From assembly GCA_944380395.1 (NCBI GenBank), contig CALWHM010000009.1, positions 1 through 57,646 of the forward strand: a stretch of 57,646 nt of DNA. The letters run 5' to 3'. The notes below the pieces were generated by a model. The model had not been told where the DNA came from, searched no databases, and worked only from the letters and a program-made list of their open reading frames with translations. Shown in pieces: positions 7,701 to 15,976 of the stretch. The DNA is from an uncultured Clostridia bacterium (GTDB lineage Bacteria > Bacillota > Clostridia > Christensenellales > UBA3700). A program made the translations under genes and the position numbers. Position 1 is the first letter of the stretch. Each line of letters begins with the position of its first letter.

Positions 7701-7825
7701 TTTTACTCCTCCGATATGGATACTTTCCTGTTATTTGCTAGTCAATTTTAGCATATAAAAAAGGGAAAAGCAAGGAATTTATCCATATTTATTATATTTT
7801 TTTACTTTTCGGGCACACTTTCGGC

Positions 7826-8500
7826 ATGGAATACAACTCTTTATTGCTCGAATCTTCCGCCGTTAAAGGCTTAAAGGAGGAAGAATTCGTGCGCCGCGGC
7901 TGCCGCATAACGCACGGACTGCTGCCTTCCGGCGGAGAATACTACACTTTGACGGAGCGCGGCGACGCGCCTTTGGTAAAGCTTTTGTCCGACTATATCA
8001 AAAAACTGGCGGGCGAAGACCCGGACCGCATACTCATTGTGGGCTTGGGCAACCGCGGCATGACGGCGGACGCCTTGGGCAACACCGTTTTAAGCCGTCT
8101 TAGCGCGGGCGGCAAGCCTTACTTTTGTCTGATAGCGCCGCAAGTGAGCGTGACCACGGGCGTGGAGAGCGCGGAAATAGTCGCCGGCATAAGCGAGCGC
8201 GTCCGTCCCGATCTGACTATTTTGGTGGACACCCTCTCCACCTCGCGCTACGAACGCTTGGGCAGATGTTATCAGCTGGGCAACTTCCCTCTTGTACCGG
8301 GAAGCGGCGTGGGAAACGCCAAAGTTTTGACGACAAAAACAAAAACTCTTTCCTTGGGCGTGCCGTTGGTGATAAAGCTGGGCGCCCTGGGCGTGGAAGC
8401 GCTAAAAGACCACGTGGTCACCCCCGCCGATATAGACGAGCGGGTCGCCGTTTGCGGAGAAAATATCGCAAAAGCGATAAATACGGCGTTCGGAAAATGA
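7826..8500 (+). CDS. gpr: GPR endopeptidase (germination protease, peptidase A25)
   Basis: GPR degrades the small acid-soluble proteins that coat spore DNA during germination. The signature segments are ILIVGLGNRGMTADALGN, TTGVESAEIVAGISERVRPD and LTILVDTLS, then PLVPGSGVGN. The two Asp residues equivalent to the proposed catalytic pair (in TADALGN and LVDTLS) are both present. At 224 aa it is much shorter than the Bacillus enzyme (about 370 aa) and lacks a long C-terminal part. No RBS precedes the ATG at 7826. An in-frame GTG at residue 22 has AAGGAGG eight bases upstream and may be the real start, but that would remove the propeptide-like N-terminus. Confidence 0.93.
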   Translation: MEYNSLLLESSAVKGLKEEEFVRRGCRITHGLLPSGGEYYTLTERGDAPLVKLLSDYIKKLAGEDPDRILIVGLGNRGMTADALGNTVLSRLSAGGKPYFCLIAPQVSVTTGVESAEIVAGISERVRPDLTILVDTLSTSRYERLGRCYQLGNFPLVPGSGVGNAKVLTTKTKTLSLGVPLVIKLGALGVEALKDHVVTPADIDERVAVCGENIAKAINTAFGK

Positions 8501-8537
8501 AGCGACTCTCCGCCACGGCGGACAAAAGCGTCCGCGC

Positions 8538-8563
8538 AAAGCCGTCAACCGGACGGCTTTTTC
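8538..8563 (+). terminator. gpr: gpr terminator
   Basis: AAAGCCGTC-AACCG-GACGGCTTT plus TT lies 38 bp after the gpr stop. It is a standard intrinsic terminator. Confidence 0.75.
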
Positions 8564-8878
8564 GTTTGTCTTATTTTTTCAACGCATTCTTCCCAAAGAC
8601 GGGAGATAAACTCGTTCTGCAAGCGCTGGCAGACGTTAAGCCCGGCATTGCGGCGTGCAGTGTTTCCGAAAGCGGTTGCAACAGCGGCAAATGCAGTGCA
8701 ATAAAAGTGATTGTAAGTGATTAAAACGCTTCGGCGAAAAACTTAACCGCCGAATATAAAACCTCATGCCCGCTTACGCTTTTACGGTTAATTGTTAGCC
8801 TGTTTTCGGAAAATATTCGTCAAAACCTTATTTATTGAGTCTTTGCCTGCCTGCGAATAACAGCCGTAATTAAAAAAT
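8564..8878. other. Intergenic stretch, no gene seen
   Basis: About 315 bp between the gpr terminator and the terminator of the XRE gene. A plus-strand frame beginning ATGA at the gpr stop runs to 8724, but it crosses the terminator and has no family resemblance, so it is not called. Confidence 0.5.
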
Positions 8879-8910
8879 ATCCCTCCGGAAAATCATGATT
8901 TCCGAGGGAT
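8879..8910 (-). terminator. Terminator of the XRE gene (possibly bidirectional)
   Basis: ATCCCTCCGGAAA-TCATG-ATTTCCGAGGGAT-type hairpin. On the minus strand it is followed by a TATTTTTTA run and starts six bases past the XRE stop. Confidence 0.75.
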
Positions 8911-8915
8911 ACTTT

Positions 8916-9215
8916 TTATTCTTCGAATACTTCTATCAGGGCTTTTTGCTGCTTGGGGGATAATTTGCGGAAACACTGCAACATCTGCCTTTCGGTTTCG
9001 CTCAATATCTCCACCCTTTCGTTTTCCAAAAAGAATTGCGAAAGCGTTATTCCGAATGCGTTGCAAATGCATTGCAAAGTCTCTAACTTCGGAGGCGATT
9101 TCCTTGCATACAGCGAACTGAGCGTTGCAATCGGAATCCCCGCCTTTTGCGCCAATTTATAGTCCGTCCAACCGCGTTGCCCCTGTAAAACCTTTATTTT
9201 TCCAAGTATATCCAT
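8916..9215 (-). CDS. XRE-family HTH regulator beside the RM-like operon
   Basis: This 99-aa protein has one N-terminal XRE/Cro HTH: KLAQKAGIPIATLSSLYAR, then LETLQCICNAFGITLSQFF. The C-terminal helix LSPKQQKALIEVF resembles small single-domain repressors. It is transcribed divergently from the methylase operon across 109 bp, the geometry of a restriction-modification controller (C-protein-like), although this role is inferred. The ATG lies only six bases after a TATAAT on its own strand, so its mRNA is probably leaderless. The promoter interval holds the palindrome TGCAATTGCA (9254-9263) as a possible operator. Confidence 0.85.
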   Translation of the reverse strand: MDILGKIKVLQGQRGWTDYKLAQKAGIPIATLSSLYARKSPPKLETLQCICNAFGITLSQFFLENERVEILSETERQMLQCFRKLSPKQQKALIEVFEE

Positions 9216-9221
9216 GTATGT

Positions 9222-9227
9222 ATTATA
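9222..9227 (-). promoter_or_regulatory. -10 box of the XRE gene (leaderless)
   Basis: TATAAT on the minus strand lies six bases before the ATG at 9215. No good -35 hexamer is visible, so the promoter may need an activator or an extended contact. Confidence 0.5.
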
Positions 9228-9253
9228 CTATGCATTTGTATACGGCTATATTC

Positions 9254-9292
9254 TGCAATTGCATTGACATTTTTTCGCGTTTGCAATATAAT
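9254..9292 (+). promoter_or_regulatory. Promoter of the RM-like operon with adjacent palindrome
   Basis: TTGACA (9264-9269), 17 bp, TATAAT (9287-9292) is a full-consensus sigma-A promoter. The palindrome TGCAATTGCA (9254-9263) abuts the -35 box and is a candidate operator for the XRE protein. A consensus promoter on such a system suggests that repression is important. Confidence 0.75.
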
Positions 9293-9324
9293 GATATTGA
9301 ATTTGCGTAATATACGGGGGTGTT

Positions 9325-10026
9325 TTGTTGTCACAAAATCAGACCAAATCGAAAAAACGCGTGCGCGATCACGGGGAAGTTTTCACGGCGGAGTGCGAAG
9401 TTAAGGCGATGTGTGACCTTGTGAAGGACGAAACCGAACGCATAGACAGCCGTTTTTTGGAACCCGCTTGCGGAACCGGCAATTTTCTTGAGGAAATTCT
9501 TACGCGCAAACTTGCCGTCGTCAAGAAATTGCATAAGTCCAACCCCTATGATTATGAACGGTACGCCGTGCTTGCCGTCACGAGCATTTACGGCGTGGAG
9601 ATACTTGCGGACAATGCGCAAGAGTGCCGCGAACGCTTATTTGCGTTGTGGAACAAGGAATACACCGCCGTGTGTAAAAAATCGGCAAACGACGAAACGC
9701 GGGAAGCGGTGAAATATATCCTTTCAAAGAATATTCTTTGCGGGAACGCCTTGACGCTTATGTGTGTGGACGAAAACCAAAAAGACACCGATACGCCCAT
9801 CATCTTTCCCGAGTGGAGCTTGCTTGGGACAAAGTTAAAGCGGCGCGATTTTAGATTGGACGTAATGCTAAAAGCGGGAGATAAACCCAACCGCGGGCAA
9901 TCTTCTATGTTTGAAGAGGATATATACAAATATTTGTCCGTTAATCCCGTAACGGGAGAACTTATGGCGGAACCTATATGCGAATATCCGCCCGTACATT
10001 ACAGGAGAGTGCAAGAAAATGGCTGA
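9325..10026 (+). CDS. Gamma-class adenine methylase, subunit A (no NPPY)
   Basis: This 233-aa protein belongs to the N6-adenine DNA methyltransferase superfamily. It has the gamma-class start [17 protein letters not shown] and the SAM-binding motif [17 protein letters not shown] near residues 45-59, then a motif II-like SIYGVEI. It ends before any (N/D)PPY catalytic tetrapeptide, so alone it cannot complete the reaction. The next gene, overlapping by 8 bp, supplies NPPY. Translation starts at TTG (9325 or 9328) after GGGGG. It is the first gene of the operon and sits behind a consensus promoter. Confidence 0.8.
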   Translation: MLSQNQTKSKKRVRDHGEVFTAECEVKAMCDLVKDETERIDSRFLEPACGTGNFLEEILTRKLAVVKKLHKSNPYDYERYAVLAVTSIYGVEILADNAQECRERLFALWNKEYTAVCKKSANDETREAVKYILSKNILCGNALTLMCVDENQKDTDTPIIFPEWSLLGTKLKRRDFRLDVMLKAGDKPNRGQSSMFEEDIYKYLSVNPVTGELMAEPICEYPPVHYRRVQENG

Positions 10027-11557
10027 AACTTTTTTTGATAAAATCTATAAAAACAAAACTTTGCACACGCCCGACGTGCTTTCCTGTTTGGCAAATTTGA
10101 GCAATGACGAAGTATTTACCCCGCCCGACATTGCAAACAAAATGCTCGACCTTTTGCCGCAGGAACTGTTCAAGGACCCAAACACCACTTTTTTGGATCC
10201 TGCGTGCAAGACAGGCGTGTTTTTGCGTGAGATAGCCAAACGGCTGATTGTGGGCTTGCAGGACGTTTTTCCGAATTTGCAGGAGCGCCTGGACCACATA
10301 TTCCATAAGCAACTTTACGGCATTGCGATTACCGAACTTACCAGCCTGTTATCCCGCCGCAGTCTTTATTGCAGTAAATATCCCAACGGCGAATATTCCG
10401 TATCGCAATTTGATACCGCAGACGGAAATATCTTTTTCCGCCGCGTAAAACATACTTGGGTGAATAAAAAATGCAAATTTTGCGGAGCGAATCAACAAGA
10501 ATATGACCGCGGCGATGATAAAGAAAATTACGCATATGAGTTCATACATACTTTAGACCCGGAGAAAATTTTTAATATGAAATTTGACGTAATTATCAGC
10601 AATCCGCCTTATCAGTTGAGCGACGGCGGCGCACAATCAAGTGCAAAACCGATTTACAACTTTTTTGTTGAACAGGCAAAAAAATTGTCTCCTCGATATA
10701 TTTGTATGATTATTCCTGCTAGGTGGTATGCGGGCGGTAAAGGTCTGGATAGTTTTCGCAATAATATGTTGCATGACGACCGCATTTGCGTTATCCATGA
10801 TTATCCTAATGCTTCTGACTGCTTTTCAGGGGTCGAAATTAAGGGTGGTGTTTGCTACTTTCTATGGAGCAACGCTTATCATGGACTTTGTACCGTATAT
10901 TCCCACTTAAACGCAGAAAATACCTCACAATTGCACCGTCCGCTATTAGAAGCAAATTGCGACACCTTCATACGCTATAATGAAGCTATCGGCATTTTAC
11001 ATAAGGTGCTCTCTTTTAATGAGGAATCTTTTTCTAAGCTCGTCTTTGCTGCTAAAACTTTTGGATACCGAACTTATTTTACCGACTTTGATATAAAAAA
11101 TGCTCCTGGCAAATACGATAGGAAAGATATTGTTTTGCTTTATGCAAACCATTCGCAAGGATATATGTATAGAAAATCCTTTACTACAGGAGTAAAGTAT
11201 ATAGACAAATGGAAAATTTTTATTCCAGAAGCAGTTGGCAGTGGTAATCTGGAAACCACGATACTAAAACCAATTCTCGGAGCCCCGGGGACAGCTTGTA
11301 CCGAAACATATATTATGAATGGACCCTACGAAAATGAGCAAACAGCAAAAAATGCTATATCATATATAAAAACAAAGTTTTTTCATTTCATGATGGGGTT
11401 AAAGAAAAATACTCAACACACTACAAAATCTGTCTATCAGCTTGTCCCTATGCAAGACTTTTCAAAGCCGTGGACGGACGAAGAATTATATAAGAAATAT
11501 AACCTATCAAAAGATGAAATAGCCTTTATCGAAAACATGATAAAACCTATGGAATAA
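10019..11557 (+). CDS. Eco57I-like adenine methylase, subunit B (NPPY)
   Basis: This is a 512-aa gamma-class DNA methyltransferase. The N-terminus repeats the subunit A pattern ([17 protein letters not shown], then [15 protein letters not shown], residues 31-72), with K replacing the second-position Gly of motif I. The catalytic motif [10 protein letters not shown] is at residues 194-200, followed by [14 protein letters not shown] possible zinc pair CKFC is at 152-155. From about 10550 onward the codons become much more AT-rich than in the first 500 bp, consistent with an exchangeable target-recognition half. The role is methylation of the cognate site to protect from the helicase/nuclease encoded downstream. 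Confidence 0.85.
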   Translation: MAETFFDKIYKNKTLHTPDVLSCLANLSNDEVFTPPDIANKMLDLLPQELFKDPNTTFLDPACKTGVFLREIAKRLIVGLQDVFPNLQERLDHIFHKQLYGIAITELTSLLSRRSLYCSKYPNGEYSVSQFDTADGNIFFRRVKHTWVNKKCKFCGANQQEYDRGDDKENYAYEFIHTLDPEKIFNMKFDVIISNPPYQLSDGGAQSSAKPIYNFFVEQAKKLSPRYICMIIPARWYAGGKGLDSFRNNMLHDDRICVIHDYPNASDCFSGVEIKGGVCYFLWSNAYHGLCTVYSHLNAENTSQLHRPLLEANCDTFIRYNEAIGILHKVLSFNEESFSKLVFAAKTFGYRTYFTDFDIKNAPGKYDRKDIVLLYANHSQGYMYRKSFTTGVKYIDKWKIFIPEAVGSGNLETTILKPILGAPGTACTETYIMNGPYENEQTAKNAISYIKTKFFHFMMGLKKNTQHTTKSVYQLVPMQDFSKPWTDEELYKKYNLSKDEIAFIENMIKPME

Positions 11558-11632
11558 TGCGTATGTTTTTATATTGACTTTTACATATTGATATGTTAAA
11601 AAATATTAAATAACGCTTAAGTGAGGTAATGT

Positions 11633-12505
11633 ATGAATAAAGCAATTAATGTAGCAACATCTTTTATGAAAAAGTACAACATTCCAAGTGCTACCTTGTA
11701 TCACTATTGTCCTCTTTCTACACTTCTAAGTATTATCGAAAGCATGGAACTTTGGCTTGGTCGTACTGCGTATATGAATGATACTCAAGAAGTGTATTAT
11801 TTTATCAATAATTTAAATAGTTGCTTACAGAAAACTCTCCCTAAAAATAAATTACAACGTTGCAATACCATATTTAAAGAAGTGGATCGTCAGATACTTG
11901 AAGAGTCTCGCTATGCTTTCTGCTTGTCCGAACTATATGATGACGCTGCGCAATGGGAAAGATATTCCGATAATGCCTGCGGCGTTTCCCTTGGTTTCAA
12001 CCCTACTGTACTTATAGCTCTTATACATAATATCCCTCTCACGTTTACACAAGTAGTTTATGGCTATGACCCCATGAATCACGATGTCTATAAAGTGTTG
12101 AAGGAGTATATTGAAAACGATCCGTTCATTGATGATTTTCGTAAAGTCGACGGTATAATCAGCAATATGTTGGCATGTGCAATAAAGTATAAGCACGCAA
12201 GTTTTTCCTCCGAGCAAGAATGGCGGGTAGGCACCCTGTTGAGCGATAATAACAGCTCACAGTTTTGCCCCGATTTCCGTCAAGATTTCAAATTAATGAG
12301 TAATGGCTCTGTAAGGAGCGTTGTCGTTTTAGATCTAAAACGCCGCTGTTCGCGATTTGACATAGCCTTTGATGACTTGTTTGACAATATAATAATAGGT
12401 CCTCGTTCAAAACAAAGCGTTGGAGAATTTCAAGGTTATTTGAAAAAATTAGGTCATGATAAATTGGCTGAAAAAGTATACAAATCAACATGCCCTTTAC
12501 GCTAA
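11633..12505 (+). CDS. DUF2971 domain protein in the RM-like operon
   Basis: This 290-aa protein has the DUF2971 pattern. It begins with LYHYCPLSTLLSIIESMELWL and NDTQEVYYF, then ESRYAFCLSELYDDAAQWERY and ACGVSLGFN, with EQEWRV later. The family is often seen in defence islands; its reaction is unknown to me. It has its own RBS (GAGGTAATGT) and an AT-rich 75-bp gap with a possible promoter (TTGACT near 11575). Its AT-rich base use differs from that of the helicase that follows. It may be an accessory effector or an inserted cargo gene; insertion between a methylase and its restriction partner is unusual. Confidence 0.75.
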   Translation: MNKAINVATSFMKKYNIPSATLYHYCPLSTLLSIIESMELWLGRTAYMNDTQEVYYFINNLNSCLQKTLPKNKLQRCNTIFKEVDRQILEESRYAFCLSELYDDAAQWERYSDNACGVSLGFNPTVLIALIHNIPLTFTQVVYGYDPMNHDVYKVLKEYIENDPFIDDFRKVDGIISNMLACAIKYKHASFSSEQEWRVGTLLSDNNSSQFCPDFRQDFKLMSNGSVRSVVVLDLKRRCSRFDIAFDDLFDNIIIGPRSKQSVGEFQGYLKKLGHDKLAEKVYKSTCPLR

Positions 12506-12518
12506 CATGGAGTAAAAA

Positions 12519-15389
12519 ATGGCAAATAATATAAGTCTTTCCGAAATACTGCATACCCGCCCTGCCGTGGTGCCCACGATATACGGCTACATACTGCCCG
12601 ATTTGAGCGATCACGACGGATATATAAAGATAGGTTATACCGACCGCGACGTGGAAACACGCATACGCGAACAGTTACATGCGGCGGCGATAAACTTCAA
12701 AATTTTATTCAAGGAATCGGCAATGCGACCGGACGGCACCTGCTTTACGGACAAGGACGTGCACAGACTGTTAAAGCGCAAAGGCTTTTTGCAGTTAAAT
12801 GCGGGCGCTGACAGGAACGAATGGTTTAAGTGTACCCTTTCGGACGCGCTTACGGCGGTTGAAGAACTGAGGACGGAAACGCGGTTCGAGGGTAACCGCA
12901 CGTGGAATTTTACCATGCGGCGCGAACAAAAAGCCGCCGTGGACATGACAAAGGCTTATTTTTTGCAGGCAAAAGCGGACGACCCTTCGCGCCCGCCCAA
13001 ATTTTTATGGAATGCGAAAATGCGCTTCGGAAAGACCTTTGCCACATACGAGCTTTGCAAGGCGATGAATTTCAAAAAAATTCTCGTGCTCACATTCAAG
13101 CCCGCCGTGGAATCGGCATGGCAGGAAGACCTTACCCGCCATGTGGATTTCAAGGGCTGGCAGTTTGTTTCCAACAAAGAAGCGCGCTTTGACGCGAAAA
13201 AGCTGGACGAACAATACGAAGCCTGTGACAAGACAAAGCCCATTGTGGTATTCGGCTCATTTCAGGACCTGCTGGGCACGAATGAAGCCGGCGGCATAAA
13301 GGCAAAGAACGAATTTATCCACGCTACCAACTGGGACATAATAATATTCGACGAATACCACTTCGGAGCATGGCGCGAAAACGCAAAAAATCTGTTTGAG
13401 AAGTTTGACGAAGAAGACAACGATTTCGACCTTGAAAAATATCAAACGGAAGAAGCCGGCAATGCGATAAACGAAACTTTTCTTCCCATAACGTCCGCAC
13501 ATTATTTATATCTGTCGGGCACGCCGTTCCGCGCGCTTAATTCGGGTGAATTTTTAGAAGATCAGGTTTTCAATTGGACTTATTCCGACGAACAATCCGC
13601 AAAAGAAACTTGGGACAATTCTTTGGGAGAAAACCCTTATGCCTCCTTGCCCAAAATGGTAATGCTCACATATAAAGTGCCCGATTCGATAACCGCAAAC
13701 GTGGCGATAAACGAAGGATATGACGAATTCGATATAAATGAGTTTTTCCGCGCGGAAGTGCCCGAAAAAGGCAAGTTGGACTCTGCGCGCTTCGTATACG
13801 AAGAGGACGTGCAGAAGTGGCTTAAAATGATACAGGGAAACTATATGCCTGTGGACGGCTTAAAGCTGGGCGCGGAACGCCCGCCCATGCCCTTTTCCGA
13901 CACAACGCTTTTGAACGTACTTTCGCACACCTTATGGTTTTTACCCAATGTGGCAAGTTGCTATGCAATGTATAACTTGCTCAAACAAAAGCAAAACAAC
14001 TTTTTTGCCGATTACAAAGTCGTAGTCTGTGCGGGAGCCAAGGCGGGGATCGGGCTGGACGCATTGCGTCCCGTTTTGAGCGCTATGGGGGACCCTCTGA
14101 CCACCAAGACGATAACCTTATCCTGCGGCAAACTTACTACAGGCGTCACCGTTCGCCCGTGGGCGGGAGTTTTTATGCTGCGCAATTTAAAGTCGCCCGA
14201 AACATATTTTCAAACCGCTTTCCGCGTGCAATCTCCTTGGGAAATAACAAACGATAAAGGAGATAAGGAGATAATCAAGCAGGAGTGCTATATCTTTGAC
14301 TTTGCCTTAGAACGCGCCTTGCACCAAATATCCGACTATTCGTGCCGTTTGAAAGTGGACGATACAAGCCCTGAGCAAAAGGTTTCGGAGTTCATATCCT
14401 TCTTGCCCGTGCTTGCCTTTGACGGTTCGTCAATGAACAGAATAGACGCGCAAGATATTCTTGACATCACCTATGCCGGGACTTCCGCCACCCTGCTTGC
14501 AAAGCGTTGGCAAACGGCGCTTTTGGTCCATGTGGATAACGATACGCTGAAAAAGCTGCAAAACAATCAAGCCGCGCTGGACGCACTTATGCGGATAGAG
14601 GGCTTCCGCTCTTTGAATACGGAAATTCAAACCATCATCAACCGCTCTGAAAAGGTAAAGAATCTCAAAAAAGAAAAAGGCGACAACCTGACGCCCAAAC
14701 AGAAAAAAGAGCTTTCCGAAGAGGAAAAGCAGACAAAATCCTTGCGCAAACAAGTGCAGGAAAATCTTTTGAAGCTTGCCGCTCGTATTCCCGCCTTTAT
14801 GTACCTTACCGATTACCGCGAACAGACAATTAAAGACGTCATCACTCAAATAGAACCCCAACTGTTTCAAAAAGTCACGGGACTTACGGTCAAGGATTTT
14901 GATGTGCTGTGCTCAATCGGTTTGTTTGACGCGGAAAAAATGAACCAAGGCATTTTCGGCTTCCGCAAATACGAAAATTCCAGCCTTTCTTATACGGGCA
15001 TTGACAAGCACGAAGGCGAAGCTGTGGGCGGCTGGGATACGGTTTTGCGCCGCGAAGAATACGATGCGTTATATTCAAAACAACAAGCCTCTTTGACAGA
15101 GTTCGAAAAAGTCCTTATTCCGGAAAAATACCGCAAAACCGCCGAGGACAACGCCTCTCCTTCCCTTTCAAAATCCATCGAGCCCTTGAATGAAGAACCC
15201 GCAATCAATTGGGAAGAAATACTTGCGAATGTGCACTTAAATACGAATGTTATGCATAAAAAATTCGGAAGCGGCTCCATTTCTTGGATAAGCTCCGACA
15301 AAAAATATCTGCGCGTAAAATTCGCCGTAGGCGAAAAGCAATTCGTCTTTCCAAACGCCTTTATATCTGGCTTTTTGACCGTGCAATAA
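12519..15389 (+). CDS. GIY-YIG (T5orf172)-DEAD/DEAH helicase fusion, restriction-like
   Basis: This 956-aa protein has a nuclease-like N-terminus: IYGYILPD and GYIKIGYTDRDVETRIREQ (residues 21-52), with NEWFKC near 107, match the T5orf172 branch of GIY-YIG domains. A superfamily 2 motor follows, with the Walker A-like AKMRFGKTFATYE near 165-180, DEAH-type box IIFDEYHFG near 275-283, YLSGTPFRA (motif III), KLTTGVTV (motif V) and TAFRVQSPW (motif VI). The C-terminus MHKKFGSGSISWI...VKF resembles the small Tudor-like tail of UvrD proteins. The architecture suggests ATP-driven translocation with cleavage by the N-terminal domain. The gene starts 13 bp after the DUF2971 stop, and no RBS stands out clearly. 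Confidence 0.85.
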   Translation: MANNISLSEILHTRPAVVPTIYGYILPDLSDHDGYIKIGYTDRDVETRIREQLHAAAINFKILFKESAMRPDGTCFTDKDVHRLLKRKGFLQLNAGADRNEWFKCTLSDALTAVEELRTETRFEGNRTWNFTMRREQKAAVDMTKAYFLQAKADDPSRPPKFLWNAKMRFGKTFATYELCKAMNFKKILVLTFKPAVESAWQEDLTRHVDFKGWQFVSNKEARFDAKKLDEQYEACDKTKPIVVFGSFQDLLGTNEAGGIKAKNEFIHATNWDIIIFDEYHFGAWRENAKNLFEKFDEEDNDFDLEKYQTEEAGNAINETFLPITSAHYLYLSGTPFRALNSGEFLEDQVFNWTYSDEQSAKETWDNSLGENPYASLPKMVMLTYKVPDSITANVAINEGYDEFDINEFFRAEVPEKGKLDSARFVYEEDVQKWLKMIQGNYMPVDGLKLGAERPPMPFSDTTLLNVLSHTLWFLPNVASCYAMYNLLKQKQNNFFADYKVVVCAGAKAGIGLDALRPVLSAMGDPLTTKTITLSCGKLTTGVTVRPWAGVFMLRNLKSPETYFQTAFRVQSPWEITNDKGDKEIIKQECYIFDFALERALHQISDYSCRLKVDDTSPEQKVSEFISFLPVLAFDGSSMNRIDAQDILDITYAGTSATLLAKRWQTALLVHVDNDTLKKLQNNQAALDALMRIEGFRSLNTEIQTIINRSEKVKNLKKEKGDNLTPKQKKELSEEEKQTKSLRKQVQENLLKLAARIPAFMYLTDYREQTIKDVITQIEPQLFQKVTGLTVKDFDVLCSIGLFDAEKMNQGIFGFRKYENSSLSYTGIDKHEGEAVGGWDTVLRREEYDALYSKQQASLTEFEKVLIPEKYRKTAEDNASPSLSKSIEPLNEEPAINWEEILANVHLNTNVMHKKFGSGSISWISSDKKYLRVKFAVGEKQFVFPNAFISGFLTVQ

Positions 15390-15423
15390 GCTCCTACACG
15401 TGCCGCCTTTCCGCGTCGCACAA

Positions 15424-15455
15424 ATAAAAAAGCCGAACCCAACAGTTCGGCTTTT
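15424..15455 (-). terminator. ssrA: ssrA terminator (bidirectional with RM operon)
   Basis: AAAAAGCCGAAC-CCAACA-GTTCGGCTTTT forms a stem with T-runs on both strands. It lies between the helicase stop (15389) and the tmRNA 3' end (15463), so it can stop both converging transcripts. Confidence 0.8.
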
Positions 15456-15462
15456 ATGTTTG

Positions 15463-15827
15463 TGGTGGAGCTGAGGGGAGTTGAACCCCTGTCCGAAAAA
15501 CTTAAAGCGGCGACTTCTACATACTTAGCCGATTGTTATTGTTCCCTCAAAGCCGGTCAAACGGCAAACCTGCCTATCGGAAAGCCGCTTGTCTTGCAAT
15601 CCGTGCCGCGGCGATCACGGTTGCCCTGTTCCGCTTGGTTCTGCCGGAGCGGGATCGCGGAACTTCCCGTCCGACACTCCGCTATATGTTAAGCAGCGAA
15701 GGCGAGCGTTTGAGCGCTCTCGTTTCTGTTATTGTTTGCGTTTAATTTTAATTTCCGTTTTTACGAAGACGAGCCTTCGGTATGCTTACTCCGCCCGCCA
15801 TTCCCCGTCGAATGCCGGAACAGCCCC
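15463..15827 (-). ncRNA. ssrA: tmRNA (ssrA)
   Basis: The 5' end reads GGGGCTGTTCCGGCATTCGA and the 3' end is a T-arm plus acceptor ending in CCA (GTTCAACTCCCCTCAG then CTCCACCA). The acceptor arms GGGGCUG/CAGCUCC pair. The mRNA-like part encodes, by my reading, the tag ANNNRNESAQTLAFAA followed by TAA. tmRNA with SmpB rescues stalled ribosomes and tags the product for proteolysis. The length of 365 nt is normal. ssrA 3' ends are frequent integration sites, and the RM-like island abuts this one. Confidence 0.95.
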
Positions 15828-15838
15828 TTGGATATTAC

Positions 15839-15867
15839 ATTATATATTATATGCAAGAATCTGTCAA
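15839..15867 (-). promoter_or_regulatory. ssrA: ssrA promoter
   Basis: TTGACA (15867-15862), 17 bp, TATAAT (15844-15839) on the minus strand is a perfect consensus promoter. It would start transcription about five bases ahead of the mature tmRNA 5' end, which fits RNase P trimming. Confidence 0.85.
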
Positions 15868-15924
15868 CAGCGAAAAGTTGCAGTTTTTGCAATAATACTA
15901 TCTTTTATATTATTATATGAAATA

Positions 15925-15956
15925 TTGCATTTTTTAATAATTTGTGTTATTATAAT
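15925..15956 (+). promoter_or_regulatory. Putative promoter of the radical SAM/peptide operon
   Basis: TTGCAT (15925-15930), 17 bp, TATTAT (15948-15953), with an overlapping TATAAT at 15951, lies about 25 bp before the radical SAM start codon in a very AT-rich stretch. Confidence 0.5.
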
Positions 15957-15976
15957 TATAAGGAGCAACTATCGCT

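Noticed and set aside
8498-8724. 75-codon plus-strand frame starting ATGA at the gpr stop
   Set aside because: It runs through the gpr terminator hairpin and has no RBS, family resemblance or gene-like codon pattern.
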